From: Eudromia elegans
Lineage: Eukaryota; Chordata; Aves; Tinamiformes; Tinamidae
NCBI GenBank assembly: GCA_003342815.1
Contig: PTEX01000278.1
Span: 729,440 to 793,439, forward strand
Length of the DNA stretch: 64,000 bases
Direction of reading: 5' to 3'
Made by a program: the position numbers and the translations under genes. The notes under the pieces are model-generated. The model worked only from the letters and a program-made list of their open reading frames with translations, had not been told where the DNA came from and ran no database searches. Positions 12,401-24,363 of this stretch are shown here, piece after piece. Every line of letters begins with the position of its first letter. Position 1 is the stretch's first letter.

Positions 12401-15400
12401 CATGTGCTCTGGCTCTCTCTTTAATTTTAGTTTAGTAGTCTGATTAGATTTCAGAGAAGTGGAAGGAACATGATGTTGCAGATGCCACTTAAGAATGACA
12501 TTGTACAGCTCAGCCTTAAAGTGCTGCTTCCTCTGTGCAGGATGTTCTTGGATGCCGCAGTAAATTATGTTGCACCACATGGATATTATGCTCTCAGGAG
12601 GATGCCACGAATGAGCGGTGTTTCTCCTCATTGTCAGCCCAGGCCACATCCAAACAGGGTTGGTGTGTTTCTCCACATTGCTTGCCACTTTTAATGCTCC
12701 GTAATATCGAATAAGCATTGTTCTGAGAGTCACCTGCACCAAATCTGTTTCCTTCACAGAAAATACTCAGAGAATATTTGCTTAAGGATCTTTTATTCTT
12801 GGATCATTTGTTGGATCATCTAAAAATTCAATTGCTAGTGAGATACATTGGTTTATCCAAGACTATTAGCGTGGATTTAGTGGCTATGCAAGACTACCAA
12901 GAAGCTTTTCAGGTAGGATCACAGGACATAAGATCTTGTCACAAGGTCCTAGGAGGTAAGATGGCCATTGGTCAGGGCAAGCAGCCCTGCAGTTGTCTTA
13001 TATTCCTGGCCTAGAGAAATCAATAGGAGTAGATCAGCCTCCACTCATGTGGAGTATAGATCAGCCTCCACGCCACTTCTCTACTGACATTGGTCTTCTG
13101 GCAATTTGCGTAAAACCAATCACATTAGCAGTTTCTCTCCTCTCTGAGAGCAGGTCAGCCTTCTAGAGTGCTGATGATGGAAATTCCTAATGCGTTTTGC
13201 ATAGTTCACTGAATAGCCAGTGATGGGGAATGACTTTTCTGCTCTACCAGACAAGACTCCATTTGAACCAATAACCTGGAGCAGAAATGAAAGACTCTGC
13301 AACCAGCCATGAAACCTAGCATTCAGCCCTATTCTCATTATTTGTGGAAAACTTATTAACTTCGGTGGCAGTTTTATTAGAGTCAGGCTAATAAAATTTA
13401 GCCCTGTCAGCACTGAACCTGGTTTTATAAAGAAAAGGAGATCTTTATTAAAACACCAATTAAAATCTATTTTGAACAAGTAAATTAAAACTGTGCTTCC
13501 CTGTTCTTTCTGTAGTTCTCTGTTCCTTTTACTTGGGTACTGGTATGAATGATTGAACCTGGTAAATTTTTATTTCATGTGAAAACTTGGTAGGCTGAGT
13601 GAAGATATGTCTGTATGGCTGGGGATGCAGAGAAAAAAGCTTCTGTTTAACAATGATGAAGAGGGTCACAGATATGATGAAATGCTTTCTGATTAAGTTG
13701 CATATACAACATAAATTACATAAAATATACATCTCTGGCTTGTACATATCTGTTGGTGACTATTATTAGTTTTACTACTGTTTCTCTTCAACTTTTGTAT
13801 GTCACACAGCTCCCTTAGAAGTTTTAAAAGATCATTCAATGCAATTACCTTTTCTCAGTAATGATTATTACTTTAACAAAAAATTTGATGTTACATCTAA
13901 GTTTTCATTTATTACGTAAAATATGAAGTAAAGCATTTAGGAAAGACTCGTGGTTTATGCCAGGTATTACCAGGATAAAAGACAAATTATGGCCATTTTT
14001 AAGATGATTAATAGAGATGACTTAATATAATTAAAAGAGAAAATGCCCAGTATGTCAGGGTTATGCAACCAGTACTGATAATGAAGGACACTATTGATTC
14101 ATTAAACTTAATTCTCTAAATTCCTAGTTGTTAAGTCAAAAGACACAAAAACAAACAAACAGTATGATATATTCATTTTTAAAATAGGTAATAAATTTGT
14201 TGTATTTACTTGGCTAGTTTAAGCTAGGACAACATACCCATCGTATCAGTGTAGATTTAATACTGTTTTCCCAGCGTATTCAATCCCTCAGTCCAAAATA
14301 AACCCTACTTTTAGCATTTAAATATAGTCTTGGCCCTGAATGTGAGAGTAAACTGCATCATTTTTGCATCATCTTCCTGAGCTAGAGCATATTTCATGTA
14401 CGACTTTCTCCTTTGAAAAGGTATATAGGGGCCATAAATACTTTTGTGTCCCAAGAACGTCTTGCGGAAGATTTTCTTGTGAAATAATATTCTTGTCAAA
14501 AGACAGGAAGAGCTCCATCTGTTAAATCATTTCAAACAGAAGATACAACCTAATCACAAGTGTCCTGTCTTTTGAGAGGACTTGCCACACAGCTGACTCA
14601 CCTGCATTTCTCTGGGGAAAATTTGAGTGTAGAACAGTAGCAAACTGTCACCTTAACATTTCTGAATACTTGATGGAGAAACTTGATGTTTCAGTCATCA
14701 TCTTCTTGAACGAAGAAATCTCACAGGGGCAAAATTGGGCCTTCTGCAAGTATTATCTCTACTTTCTTACCAGAGTCCTTCAAGAGACCCATGTACCTGG
14801 AAACACCTGATTTTAGTGAAGGTCATCACAGGTTCAGCTCTTTATTTAATAAAATAATTTACAGAGGTCTGCCATCCAAATCTTGCACAGAAATCCCAGC
14901 TACAACCCTAGTAGCCTGGCCTATACCTGAAGAGCGAGCAAAGCTCTGGTCCACTCCTTGTAACAAAAGGAGTGGCTTTTAAACCTGGCTTTTAAGGCAG
15001 GAGAGGCTGCCTTACAAGACCTGTTAACCTTTTACATGGCAGATGGAGGCAGAATGGGGAAAATGTCAGAGACTTAGGGCAACTGCTGGAGATCTCTGCA
15101 GCTGGATTTTTAAAAAAAGAAGGAGGCTTTTGTGGAAGGGGGAGGTTAGAGCTGCATTGCCTGGTCTAGGTGCCTGTGGTGATTGCCCTCAGCTGTGGTG
15201 ATGGAATTCTGTCGCTGTGACCCCTCTGTGGTGTTGAGGAGCTCTTCAGGGGCTACCTTCTTTCTTGAGTTGGTCACTGTGTGAGGAAGGTGGGTTTTGA
15301 GAAGTGAGAGTAGTTGCGAGGTGGGTGCTGGTTTGGGGGTGGTTGCAAGTGTGGAAGATGTTGATACATTTAGCATGGGGAAAGAGGAGAGTGACTGGTG

Positions 15401-16317
15401 AAGAATGGGTAGCTCCTTTTCTCCTATAGTGGACCCTGTGTTGTCACCAGCGGCTAAGGCAAGTTAGAGTGGTCATGCTGTGCTGAAGCTCAACACAATG
15501 TGTATAAGTGCCTGAGCATGCTGATCCTGGAGGAGTAAGGGGAAGGGAAGCTGAGGGAACTCCTCAGTTTTCTGGGAGGAGACTTGGTCTTTTCTACTTT
15601 TATCCTCCTCTGGGAAAGTACTTCCAGCAGGCGATTCATTCTCAGCTTGCAGTGTTGTATCTGGATTTTTTCCACCTTGCTTGTGCCCTGTGTCTGAACT
15701 GACCACATGCTAGGTGGAAGTTTAGTATGTGCTCTCTGAAATTTTGTTCTGATTTATTTCTTCTTTCATCTCCTTATTGTTGAAAACAGGTTCTTGGAGC
15801 TCTTCTTATAAAGAAGTGCATGCACTGGTTTATAGGAGTTTATTAAAAGGATCGTGCAATCAATACACTTGCTTCCTGAGCAGCCTAGTTTCTCTTCCAG
15901 GAATGCTTCTCTCAAAGGAAATATTACCCTAGTTTACAGTAGTCTCCCTGCCCTCTCTTCCTGACGTTCATTATCACGTGCTTAAGGGATTTAACGTAAA
16001 GCATTTCTTGTTGAGCTCTGTGTGCAGACCATTATTATTGGTTATTTCTAATATCTTATTTAGTCAAGTGTACTGTTTATTTTGGGGCAAGTGGTGGTGC
16101 TTGTTTGGCTTGTCTTAGTCTAGGTTTTCACAGAGCTTTCCACAGGGCCGTATTGTCGACCGGTATCTGCAAGACTGAAAAAACAAAGCTTTGTGCTCCG
16201 TTATTTTTATTTAGTTAGTTAGGTTAGTTTAGAGGTAAAGGGAGTGTCGTGTTTTTGCTGTTTGGTATTCCAGTAGTTACTTTTAAAAATCGGTGTGTTC
16301 TTCGTTTCACTACTGTA

Positions 16318-16410
16318 ATCCGGAGATGGTCGGTTGGCTGCTGTCAATGGATTGTCAGCTGAGCGGAGAGCGGCTTGGCGCCGGGTGGTTGCGAAATGCA
16401 GGCTGCGTGA
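16318..16410. other. Small CpG-dense patch in intron 11
   Basis: About eight CpG dinucleotides fall within about 90 bases, in an intron that otherwise has very few. The densest part reads gcggcttggcgccgggtgg. It is too short for a standard CpG island. It could be an enhancer core, a fossil GC-rich element or chance. No promoter motif or open frame supports a gene here. Confidence 0.35.
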
Positions 16411-17724
16411 TAAACATGAAGCAACTTGCATTTTTATTGTGAGGAAAGGGAATCGGTGCTGGGGACAGGGAAGGCTGCAGCTCTGAGAGGAGCGGCAGGA
16501 GCGGTACTGCTTAGTGAAGATTAAGCTGAGAAAAGGAACTTGAAGATGCGACATGGAAGATGAGCAGTAGTTATGTTGGAATTAAAAGCTCAGCTGGAAG
16601 TGATGGAGCCTCTGTACTGGATAAGATGGGAGAGAGTTAGGACCAAAACTGAGCTTTGGGTTTTAGTTGTCCGTACAGCTGAGCTGCTTATACATAGCTT
16701 TAAAATAATATTACGTGTTATGAGTTTTTAAGCAAAATTCCTATAAGGTGGGAGAAATACACTTGGGATCCAGTTCAGTAAGAGTCTGAAGCCAGTGTTT
16801 AATTTGCAGTGCTTTCACAGTCCCTTAACTTAGTGGCCTAATTTACATGCTTAAATCTAAGCAGAGAACATGCCGGCGTAGTGGCCTGTGCCTGGGGAAG
16901 CAGAGGTATTAACGAATGTGGCTTGTGCAGCTGTAACCTGTGTCCTCTTGTTATGCAGGATGCACAAACAAATATTATTTCCAGGGGACATTTAAAAGCG
17001 AATATGTAATTATGAAAAGATAACTTTAGAACAACTCATGTATGCTGTAAAATCCTAGTCAGAATTAATCTATTAATCTTAGCCTTAAAAAGGGCTTTGC
17101 GTGTGCAGACTTCAAAATTAATTAGCTTTTTCTTAAACTTTTCCATTAAAACAATCTAGCTTATTACTTACTTCACTGTTAAAACACTTTAATTGAAAAA
17201 AGCATTAAGGTGCTGATATTAAAATCCCACTGGCAGACGTTAAAAAGAAAATACATTTTGTAGTCACTCTGTAATTCTGGCTTTCTCGGTCATCTGAGAG
17301 AATGAAGTTAATGCAAAGATCAACTGTAAAGATACCTCAGTGGTCTAAGTAATGAGAACTTCTATTAAAGATATATCTGCAGAGTTTTTACCTCTCCGTA
17401 TGTAGCATTTTTTTTTTAAGGTATCTTAATATTTAAATTAGGGGAAGAAAAGTTTATTTTATTCATTTTTTCTACTTTTTTTGGGGAGCAGGTGGACTGG
17501 GGGAAGGGGGGAAAGATGGTTGCCATTAAAATGACGATTTGTTGGTGCATGCTGTCCAACATGATTATATAGTTTTTGTACCCTTCCTCTATACTTACAA
17601 AGTCAGTGCAGAATGGTTTGATAAATTCATTTGTAATAAATTTGCAATATGTGGGAGGCAGTATATTCAATCTGATAGGACTATGGAATAAGAATTAGCA
17701 TATTGAGATTCAGTCTTTGTGTTG

Positions 17725-17870
17725 GCATTTCCAAGTCATGTAATTTCTGGGCAAGTAATTTCTCTCTCTGTCTTTTTTTTTTTTTTTTTCTTATTTCTAC
17801 AGTGGGAATAATGATGTTCTTTGTAAGTGCTTTAAGATGTATGAAAAACATTAAAAGCAGAAGAGCTATT
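17725..17870 (+). mobile_element. MIR-like (CORE-SINE/tRNA-SINE) relic
   Basis: The order of short blocks follows the 3' half of the amniote MIR element: a gggcaagtaatttctctct block, a pyrimidine-rich segment, then a tacagtgggaataatgatg block, a gtaagtgctttaagatgta block, and an agagctatt-like end. The T17 tract at 17773-17789 lies inside it and has probably expanded secondarily. The match is from memory of the consensus and is degenerate, as expected for a relic older than the bird radiation. Confidence 0.55.
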
Positions 17871-18947
17871 TGAGGAGAGAGAAAAATAAAGAAAGAAGAA
17901 AGCTTTCAAAGTTGATCACTATTTGTACTAAAAACTTAATGAAAACTGTTGATCAATGCTAAATCAGACCTTCATCTATCATTTACCAAACTGGTAACAT
18001 GTTAAATGTTGGTGAGCTAGTGTTTAAATGAACTAAGGAACTTACTTTGAAAATGCAAATTATTCAATAAAATCATGAAATCAGTAACCCTGATCAGTAA
18101 AACCCTGCCTACCCCCAGTAAAACACCCAATTTTTACTGGAAAAGAAGTGATCTTTCAAAAGACAAATTGGTTGCCATCATGTTACTGCTTATGTTAGGG
18201 TTGTGTTTGTGTGGTCTAGCTATATGAATACATAAGATATTTCTGTTGCAGATAGAGGTACAAACTGGAGGGGTATAACAGGGACTTGGCAAGATCTTGA
18301 CTTTCATCTGCAGTGTTATCTTAGGCAATTGCCTCTTTGTCCAAACCTGAGTATGATGAGCCTGTTAACCAATGTCTGGTGTTGAAGAAATTCCATGCTG
18401 CCTTTGGAGCCTGTCATTCTTCATAGAACATGCAAAAATTATATAGACCAATTCAGGCTTTCTACTAGGTTGGGGAACAGGGAACTGAAACTACCTTCTG
18501 CAATGAGCAACTTGGGATAGAGCCCCAGTGATTATTCTTGAGTGGATTTTTTTTCCTGTGATGTGCTAGTAACTTGGTTAGAGCCAATCCCTCAGTTAGG
18601 CTTAGCAGTTTCTTGCCTGGTAATCAGCATTGTGCAAAGATTAGTTGCACTTTGTGCCCAACAAGCAAAGCTGGTGCTGATGCCTTGGTCCTCTGCTAAC
18701 CAGAAGAAGGACTAGTCATCTCTCCTGGGGCCTGCCAACCAGTTGGGTAATAGGGCATCTTTTCACCCAAATTAAGAGTTTCTTCTCAGGAAGCGACAAA
18801 ATTTGTTATTTGATTCCTTGCCCTTTCCCCTCTTTGTGGAGGGGACAATGTATGAAGATAAGAGTTGAATCCATTGGCAATCTGTCTTTTAAAATGACTC
18901 TAACTCTTGTTGACGTGGGTTTTTTTGTTGTTGTTGTTTTGTTTTGT

Positions 18948-18994
18948 CATACCTCTCATACCATACATACCATACAACTCATACCATACAACTC
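18948..18994. repeat. ataccatacaactc-type short tandem repeat
   Basis: Variants of a unit near cataccatacaactc are repeated about three times, just after a gttgttgttgtt tract. It is a local slippage repeat in intron 11. Confidence 0.8.
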
Positions 18995-19572
18995 ATCTGA
19001 AATGTTATTATAAGGATGCTGTGGAATGTGTGATGTTTAACTTGGAGAAGAATTTTTGTAGGTGTGTAGCGTAGGTGTGTGGCTCCAGTAGCAAATAACC
19101 ACTAAAATGATTAGTCTGTGTAGAATATATATTTTAAATGTGTTGGGCTTTTTGATACAGCTTGATTCTTTTTTTGTTTATGGGGAAATTTCACCCAATC
19201 ATTGTATTCATTTTCCAGTGTTTTCAAGCCTGCTTATAGTGGAAGTTTATGGCAGTGCTACAAGTCTTTCTTGGTGATTACGCATTGCTGTGGACCCTTC
19301 TAAATCGGAGCAAGAGCTGTGGTGCTTTTGGACATTTGTGTGTTTTTATTTTATTTATTTATTAATTTATTTTTATTTTTACCCCTTCCTTATATGTTTT
19401 AATTTTAAATGAGAGACAAACCAGGAACAGGACCAAAATCCATCAGCACGAATAGGCGGTGTTTGTTATCAGTCATGCTTCATAACAGTAACTTTAAAAA
19501 TTCACCTTTGATTCCTCACCTAGCTATAAATTTCCATTTGAGAAAAGTCTTTTTGGCAGAAGCAATTGTGGA

Positions 19573-20547
19573 GTGACACGTGGAAAGCAGTCAAACTCCT
19601 CAAATAGAGTAGTAATTGGCGGTGCCGAGTCCAGCTGGAGGCCTGTGGATAGTGGTGTCCCCCAGGGGTCAGTCCTTGGTCCGGTCCTGTTCAATTTATT
19701 CATTAACGACCCAGATGAAGGGATGGAGTGCTCCCTCAGCAAGTTTGCTGATGACACCAAACTGGGAGGAATAGCTGACAGCCCTGAGGGCTGTGCTGCC
19801 ATCCAGAGGGACCTGGACAGACTGGACAGCTGGGCGGCGAGTAACCTCATGAAGTTCAACAAGGGCAAGTGTAGGGTCCTGCACCTGGGGAGGAATAACC
19901 CTAGACATGCCTACAGGCTGGGGACCGACCTCCTGGAGAGCAGCCCCGCAGAGAGGGACCTGGGCGTCATGGTGGACGACAAGTTGACCATGAGGCAGCA
20001 GTGTGCCCTCGTGGCCAAGAAGGCCAATGGGATCTTGGGGTGCATTAAGCAGAGCGTCTCCAGCAGGTCGAGGGAGGTGATTCTGCCTCTCTACTCAGCC
20101 CTGGTGAGGCCGCACCTCGAGTCCTGTGTGCAGTTCTGGGCTCCCCAGTGCAGGAGGGATGTGGAGCTGCTAGAGAGAGTCCAGCGCAGGGCCACAAAGA
20201 TGATTAGGGGCCTGGAACATCTGCCCTATGAGGAAAGGCTGAGAGAGCTGGGCCTCTTCAGCCTGGAGAAGAGAAGACTGAGAGGGGATCTGATCAATGT
20301 CTATAAATATCTCAAGACAGGGAGTGAGGAGGAGGGGGCTGGCCTCTTCTCAGTGGTGGCTAGTGATAGAACTAGGGGAAATGGCCAAAAATTGAGGCAC
20401 CAAAAGTTCCACAGGAACTTGAGGAAGAATTTCTTAACGGTGAGGGTGACAGAGCCCTGGAACAGGCTGCCCAGAGAGGTGGTGGAGTCTCCTTCTCTGG
20501 AGATCTTCAAAACCCGCCTGGACACCACCCTGTGCCACATGCTCTAG
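19573..20547 (+). pseudogene. CR1 ORF2 C-terminal fragment (reverse transcriptase)
   Basis: A 324-codon frame is open from an incidental ATG to the natural ORF2 stop. RT motifs are visible in order: [19 protein letters not shown] at residues 28-46, then the catalytic box FADDTKLG, followed by the thumb and C-terminal region ([32 protein letters not shown]). The endonuclease and the N-terminal part of RT are missing, so the copy cannot be autonomous. The absence of stops or frameshifts over about 950 nt implies a fairly recent insertion compared with the other CR1 scraps here. The first about 10 codons are probably flanking sequence. Confidence 0.85.
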
Positions 20548-20636
20548 GGGACCCTGCGTGTGCAGGGGGGTTGGACTAGATGACCTCTACAGGTCCCTTC
20601 CAACCCTAGCCATTCTATGATTCTATGATTCTATGA
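19596..20636 (+). mobile_element. CR1 LINE, 5'-truncated, 3' end intact
   Basis: CR1 is a non-LTR retrotransposon that moves by target-primed reverse transcription and is usually 5'-truncated. This copy begins within the reverse transcriptase palm, encodes the rest of ORF2 up to a TAG at 20545-20547, and has a short 3' UTR (ttggactagatgacctcta). It ends in three copies of attctatg at 20612-20635, the CR1 3' signature. The 5' breakpoint is approximate, because similarity becomes recognisable around aatagagtagtaattgg. No target-site duplication is evident. It lies in the same orientation as CNTNAP2. Confidence 0.93.
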
Positions 20637-22433
20637 AATATCTTAGTGAGGCATGGGGAATCCTTTAGATATATTTACTTTTAGCTAACATTACTGAAAC
20701 AGGGAAGACATGAGTGTTTCCTAAATAGAGTTTGTGCTCATATTAGGAGTATTAAATGTGTTGACTTAGACTATTGGCTTGTTTGTAGTTCTCAGTAGCA
20801 GGGTCAACTGTACTCCTTGTCTAATGCTACTCACTTATTTTACCAGAACCAAATTCTTTCCTTGAATCTTACTGCAAAATTTTAAGCACATGTACTCCTG
20901 TGTAGCTGTTGCATTAACTCATTTAGCACTTCATTTCCCTAATCATTTGTTTAGGAAAGTTTAGGTTATGGATTTTCTGTAGCTGTGGTTGATCTGTTTT
21001 ATATGAGCATGTTTTCAATATGTCTATAACTTTTAGGTTCAGAAAGTACTGATATGTTTTGTAAAGTATCAAGAAAACAACGGCAGCAATAAATGAAATG
21101 GGGAATGAATACAAGACCTAAATTTCTTATTCTGACCTATCATGCTGCTTGAAGAAGTGCATATACTATATATTTTTCCTATAATCCTTTTCCCCTCAGA
21201 CATTCAGTGCAAATGCAGTATCTCTATACAAATGCAGATCTCTGTTGGAGATCTCAGTGAAAGAGAGCATGGCAGTCAACACTACCTCCAAGGCACCCAG
21301 CTAATATGATGCTGATTTCACAGCTCATCCGTTATGTGAATGAGATGTAAAAATGATTCCCAGGAAGTTGCCAGGATACAGTCTTCAGGATACAGTCTTT
21401 CCCACTTGAATATAATGAAGAGAAAATACAGAAAAAAAAAAAAGGCACATGTTTCTGCTCATATATTTAAGTTAGCTTCAAAAAATTGAGTTCTACTGGC
21501 ATTACTAGTTACATGGAGACTAACTGAAATGGATGATATGCATTGGTTGCAAATTATCATGTTGTTAGAGGACATTTTGGCTAAAATAATAGAAATGCTA
21601 CTAAGAATGCTTGATTTTGTAACATTTTGATTGTTTTCTGTAGATGGATGTGAGTGCTGAGCTCCTCTGGAAAACACATGGTTTATTAATTGTCTGTAAA
21701 TCTATGTGGAGAGCAATGCTATGCCCAGTTACACTTTACAGCTATGCACATGTGGCGGATTATCCAGCTTTAAAATGGCAGCATGCCTTACATGGAGATG
21801 TTGGGAATGACTTGCAATTCTTCCTTTGAAATGTTTATATCTCTGTGCTTATTTCAGCTATAGAGAACCACGTTAGAATGCAATTTAAAAAATGTTTATG
21901 TATCCCCAAATGACTTAATTCTGCAAAGCGCCTTGTTAAAAATTGGTACCTCATTAGATTTCTCTGGTGTGATGTCTATAGGCTGACAGTATAATAACAA
22001 GGATGCTAGTTGCCTAATCTATGGCTTCAAATTTGGGATCAGCACTAGATGTGTTGTTTTAAAAACTCATCTTTGATCAGACTGTGTTTCATAAATTCAT
22101 TTTTTTCCTTCCTCTATTTCTTCCCCCCATCCTCCTCCCAAAGAGAAGAACTCAATTCACAGATATCCGTATGCACCTTTGTTTTTGCTATAAATAGGAT
22201 TTTTTTTTTCTCCTGTGTTCACTGGAAATTGCAGTTTTCACCCGTGTAGCAATGACAAAAAACACGTACTCCCTCTGTCATTCTAGTGATGCCCTCCCAC
22301 TTTCTTCTCGTTGCTACCGCGATGCTAATGGTCTTGTTTGTCACTGACATAGCCGAAACTAGAGTCAACCTGACACAAATTTGGCAAGTTTCCACCCATC
22401 TTATTATTTTTATTTTTTCCCCAAATTTTAATT

Positions 22434-22590
22434 TCCGTTCTGTTTCTCGGGGGCATATTTGAATATTGCGCTGATAATGAGAGTCTTTTATAAGTTCATT
22501 AGCTCGCGGCGGGAGGGCGCGTGGGCCCTCTGACAGCTGGGAGGGCGACAGTCCGTAACTCAGGAGCGTGGGGCGCCGGCGGGAGGGCTG
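22434..22590. promoter_or_regulatory. CpG-dense block with upstream TATA-like motif (candidate cis-element)
   Basis: Eleven CpGs lie between 22505 and 22581 (for example ctcgcggcgggagggcgcg and ggcgccggcggg), an extreme density for this AT-rich intron. A TATA-like ttttataag sits just upstream at 22486-22494. The preceding about 200 bases are complex, non-repetitive sequence with homeodomain-type cores (gctgataatgag). The arrangement would suit an intronic enhancer or a cryptic or alternative promoter of CNTNAP2. I see no downstream first exon with a clear donor and no recognisable protein. The function is inference only. Confidence 0.35.
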
Positions 22591-24196
22591 CTGCTCACCA
22601 TGAGGGAGCTTGGCGGGTGGGTGGTTTTCCCTGTGTGACCCTCAGTGCCACCCGGCCAGATGTGTTCATGAGTCCAAGCATAAATCATGGTGATTCCTCC
22701 TCTTGGTTTACCTCCCCCATCCACCGCAAGAGAGGAGGGGGAAATGGGCTGTGGGAGAGGACTCTGAACCGTTGTTGCTGACTTACTTGGCTTGCAGGAC
22801 GCTGCTAGTGTGGAAAGGGGAAAATACCATTCTCATGAACAAAAAGAAATGGTGTTGAATATTCCCGCTCAGATTCCCGCAGAGCACTTGGTCTGGCGGG
22901 AAGAGGGAGGAAGGTGTGTGTGGAAGGGCTGGGGGAGCTCTGGAGCAGACTGCTTCTGGAGGCCATGGGATTTGTGTCGGGGGAAATTCTGACCCAGAAT
23001 GTGTCAGGAATGAGACCTGCGTGTAAATGTGCTTGTTGGGGACAGAGACGGATTAGATGCTCCTTAAGGTTCCTCCCAGTCAGGCGATTCTGCTGTCGTA
23101 TTACTTACAGTTAGGAGCAAAAGGAAGGAGGAAGGAGAGAAAGGTTATACTTTACTTTTTTTCCATGGTGTTGATTGCTCCAAATCTACTTTGGACCTGC
23201 ATGGACACTGGAACATCTTGTAGAGTGAGTAGTCCTAGTTTTGATGTGATGGCAGAACTACGCCCTTAAGAAACAGCAATTTAACAGCAGGAAGATTTAA
23301 GCAGCTTTTTTTTTCTTTTAATTCTCTAATATAACAACAACAAAAATCCCCCCAATGGAGCTGGTATTATAGGTGCTTATTAATCTCAGGGGTCACAGTG
23401 CAAAAGTTTTTTGCTCTCAGAATTTGTATATTTGAGCCAGCCAACAGCGAGAGGTAAGCAAGGGCTGTGTCACAGGGGTTGTCTCCTGGGGTGTGCAATT
23501 GCAAGCTAATTTCAAACTCCAAGTACTGGGAGGTGCCAGGAGATGTGCTTGCTCCTGCTTTTTGGACTGAAATGCCTCAGTGTAGCTTCTGGCGGAGGAG
23601 ATCAGCATGACCATGGCAGGGAGTCTATAGTGTTAGTTTTATTAAAACTGTAAAAATTATTGGCCATGGTAGCTACCACATGCAGCTTATACTAATGGTC
23701 ATGTGCTCTGTGCTGAGGGACTTATTTACAGAGCTTTGCTCAGAAATTCCCTCAAATGTGAGTTAAAATTCTGTAAAAGGGAGGTAAAAATCTTTTTTAT
23801 TTAATAAATGTTTAATTGTATTTATATGTGAAAATTGCTTTTTTTCTTTTGCTAAAAATGCCTTTTTACATCTAGTAGTTTCTCTTTTTAATCAGGAAGG
23901 AATTATTCTTGTGGGTACACAATGAGTAACCAGATTATTAGTGTTACTTATAGGGCCATTAAAGGTTTTAGTTTCCTTGGATTTTCAGTTGCATGTTAAG
24001 GCAGGGAATGCAGGGTTTCTGTTTCCTCTTGCATTGACAAACGCACATTGTTTGGACCCTTCCTTATTCCCTGGCTTTCCCTGAATGTAAAGCATTTGGC
24101 TGCAATGAAATCTAGCAAATTTCTTTAGGAAATTTTCTATTTCTGTAGGATTTTTTTTGGAAGTGCATCTACTGAAATCCCTAAAAGAAACTATTG

Positions 24197-24363
24197 CCGA
24201 GAGAGGTGGTGGAGTCTCCTTCTCTGGAGGTCTTCAAAACCCGCTTGGTCACAATCCTGTGCCACATGCTCTAGGAGACCCTGCATGTGCAGGGGAGTTG
24301 AACTAGATGACCTCTAGAGGTCCCTTCCAACCTTAAGCATTCTATGGTTCTATGATTCTATCT
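24197..24363 (+). mobile_element. CR1 LINE 3' tail fragment
   Basis: About 165 bases match the last part of the CR1 at 20.47-20.64 kb almost throughout: gagaggtggtggagtctcc, cttcaaaacccgcttgg, gtgccacatgctctagg, ccttccaacctta, then degenerate attctatg repeats. It covers only the ORF2 end and 3' UTR. It is a severely 5'-truncated copy of the same or a very close subfamily, with the same orientation as CNTNAP2. Confidence 0.92.

Noticed and set aside
12332..12757. 141-codon minus-strand open frame
   Set aside because: No family resemblance, and overlapping frames are open on the other strand. Treated as chance.
13028..13072. Repeated tagatcagcctccac unit with a short inverted cctccac/gtggag pair as a structured RNA or operator
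   Set aside because: Only two copies and a very short stem; best explained as a local duplication.
22521..23269. Chain of plus-strand frames after the CpG block as exons of an alternative transcript
   Set aside because: No consistent donor-acceptor pairs or conserved protein. The frames reflect GC-rich composition.
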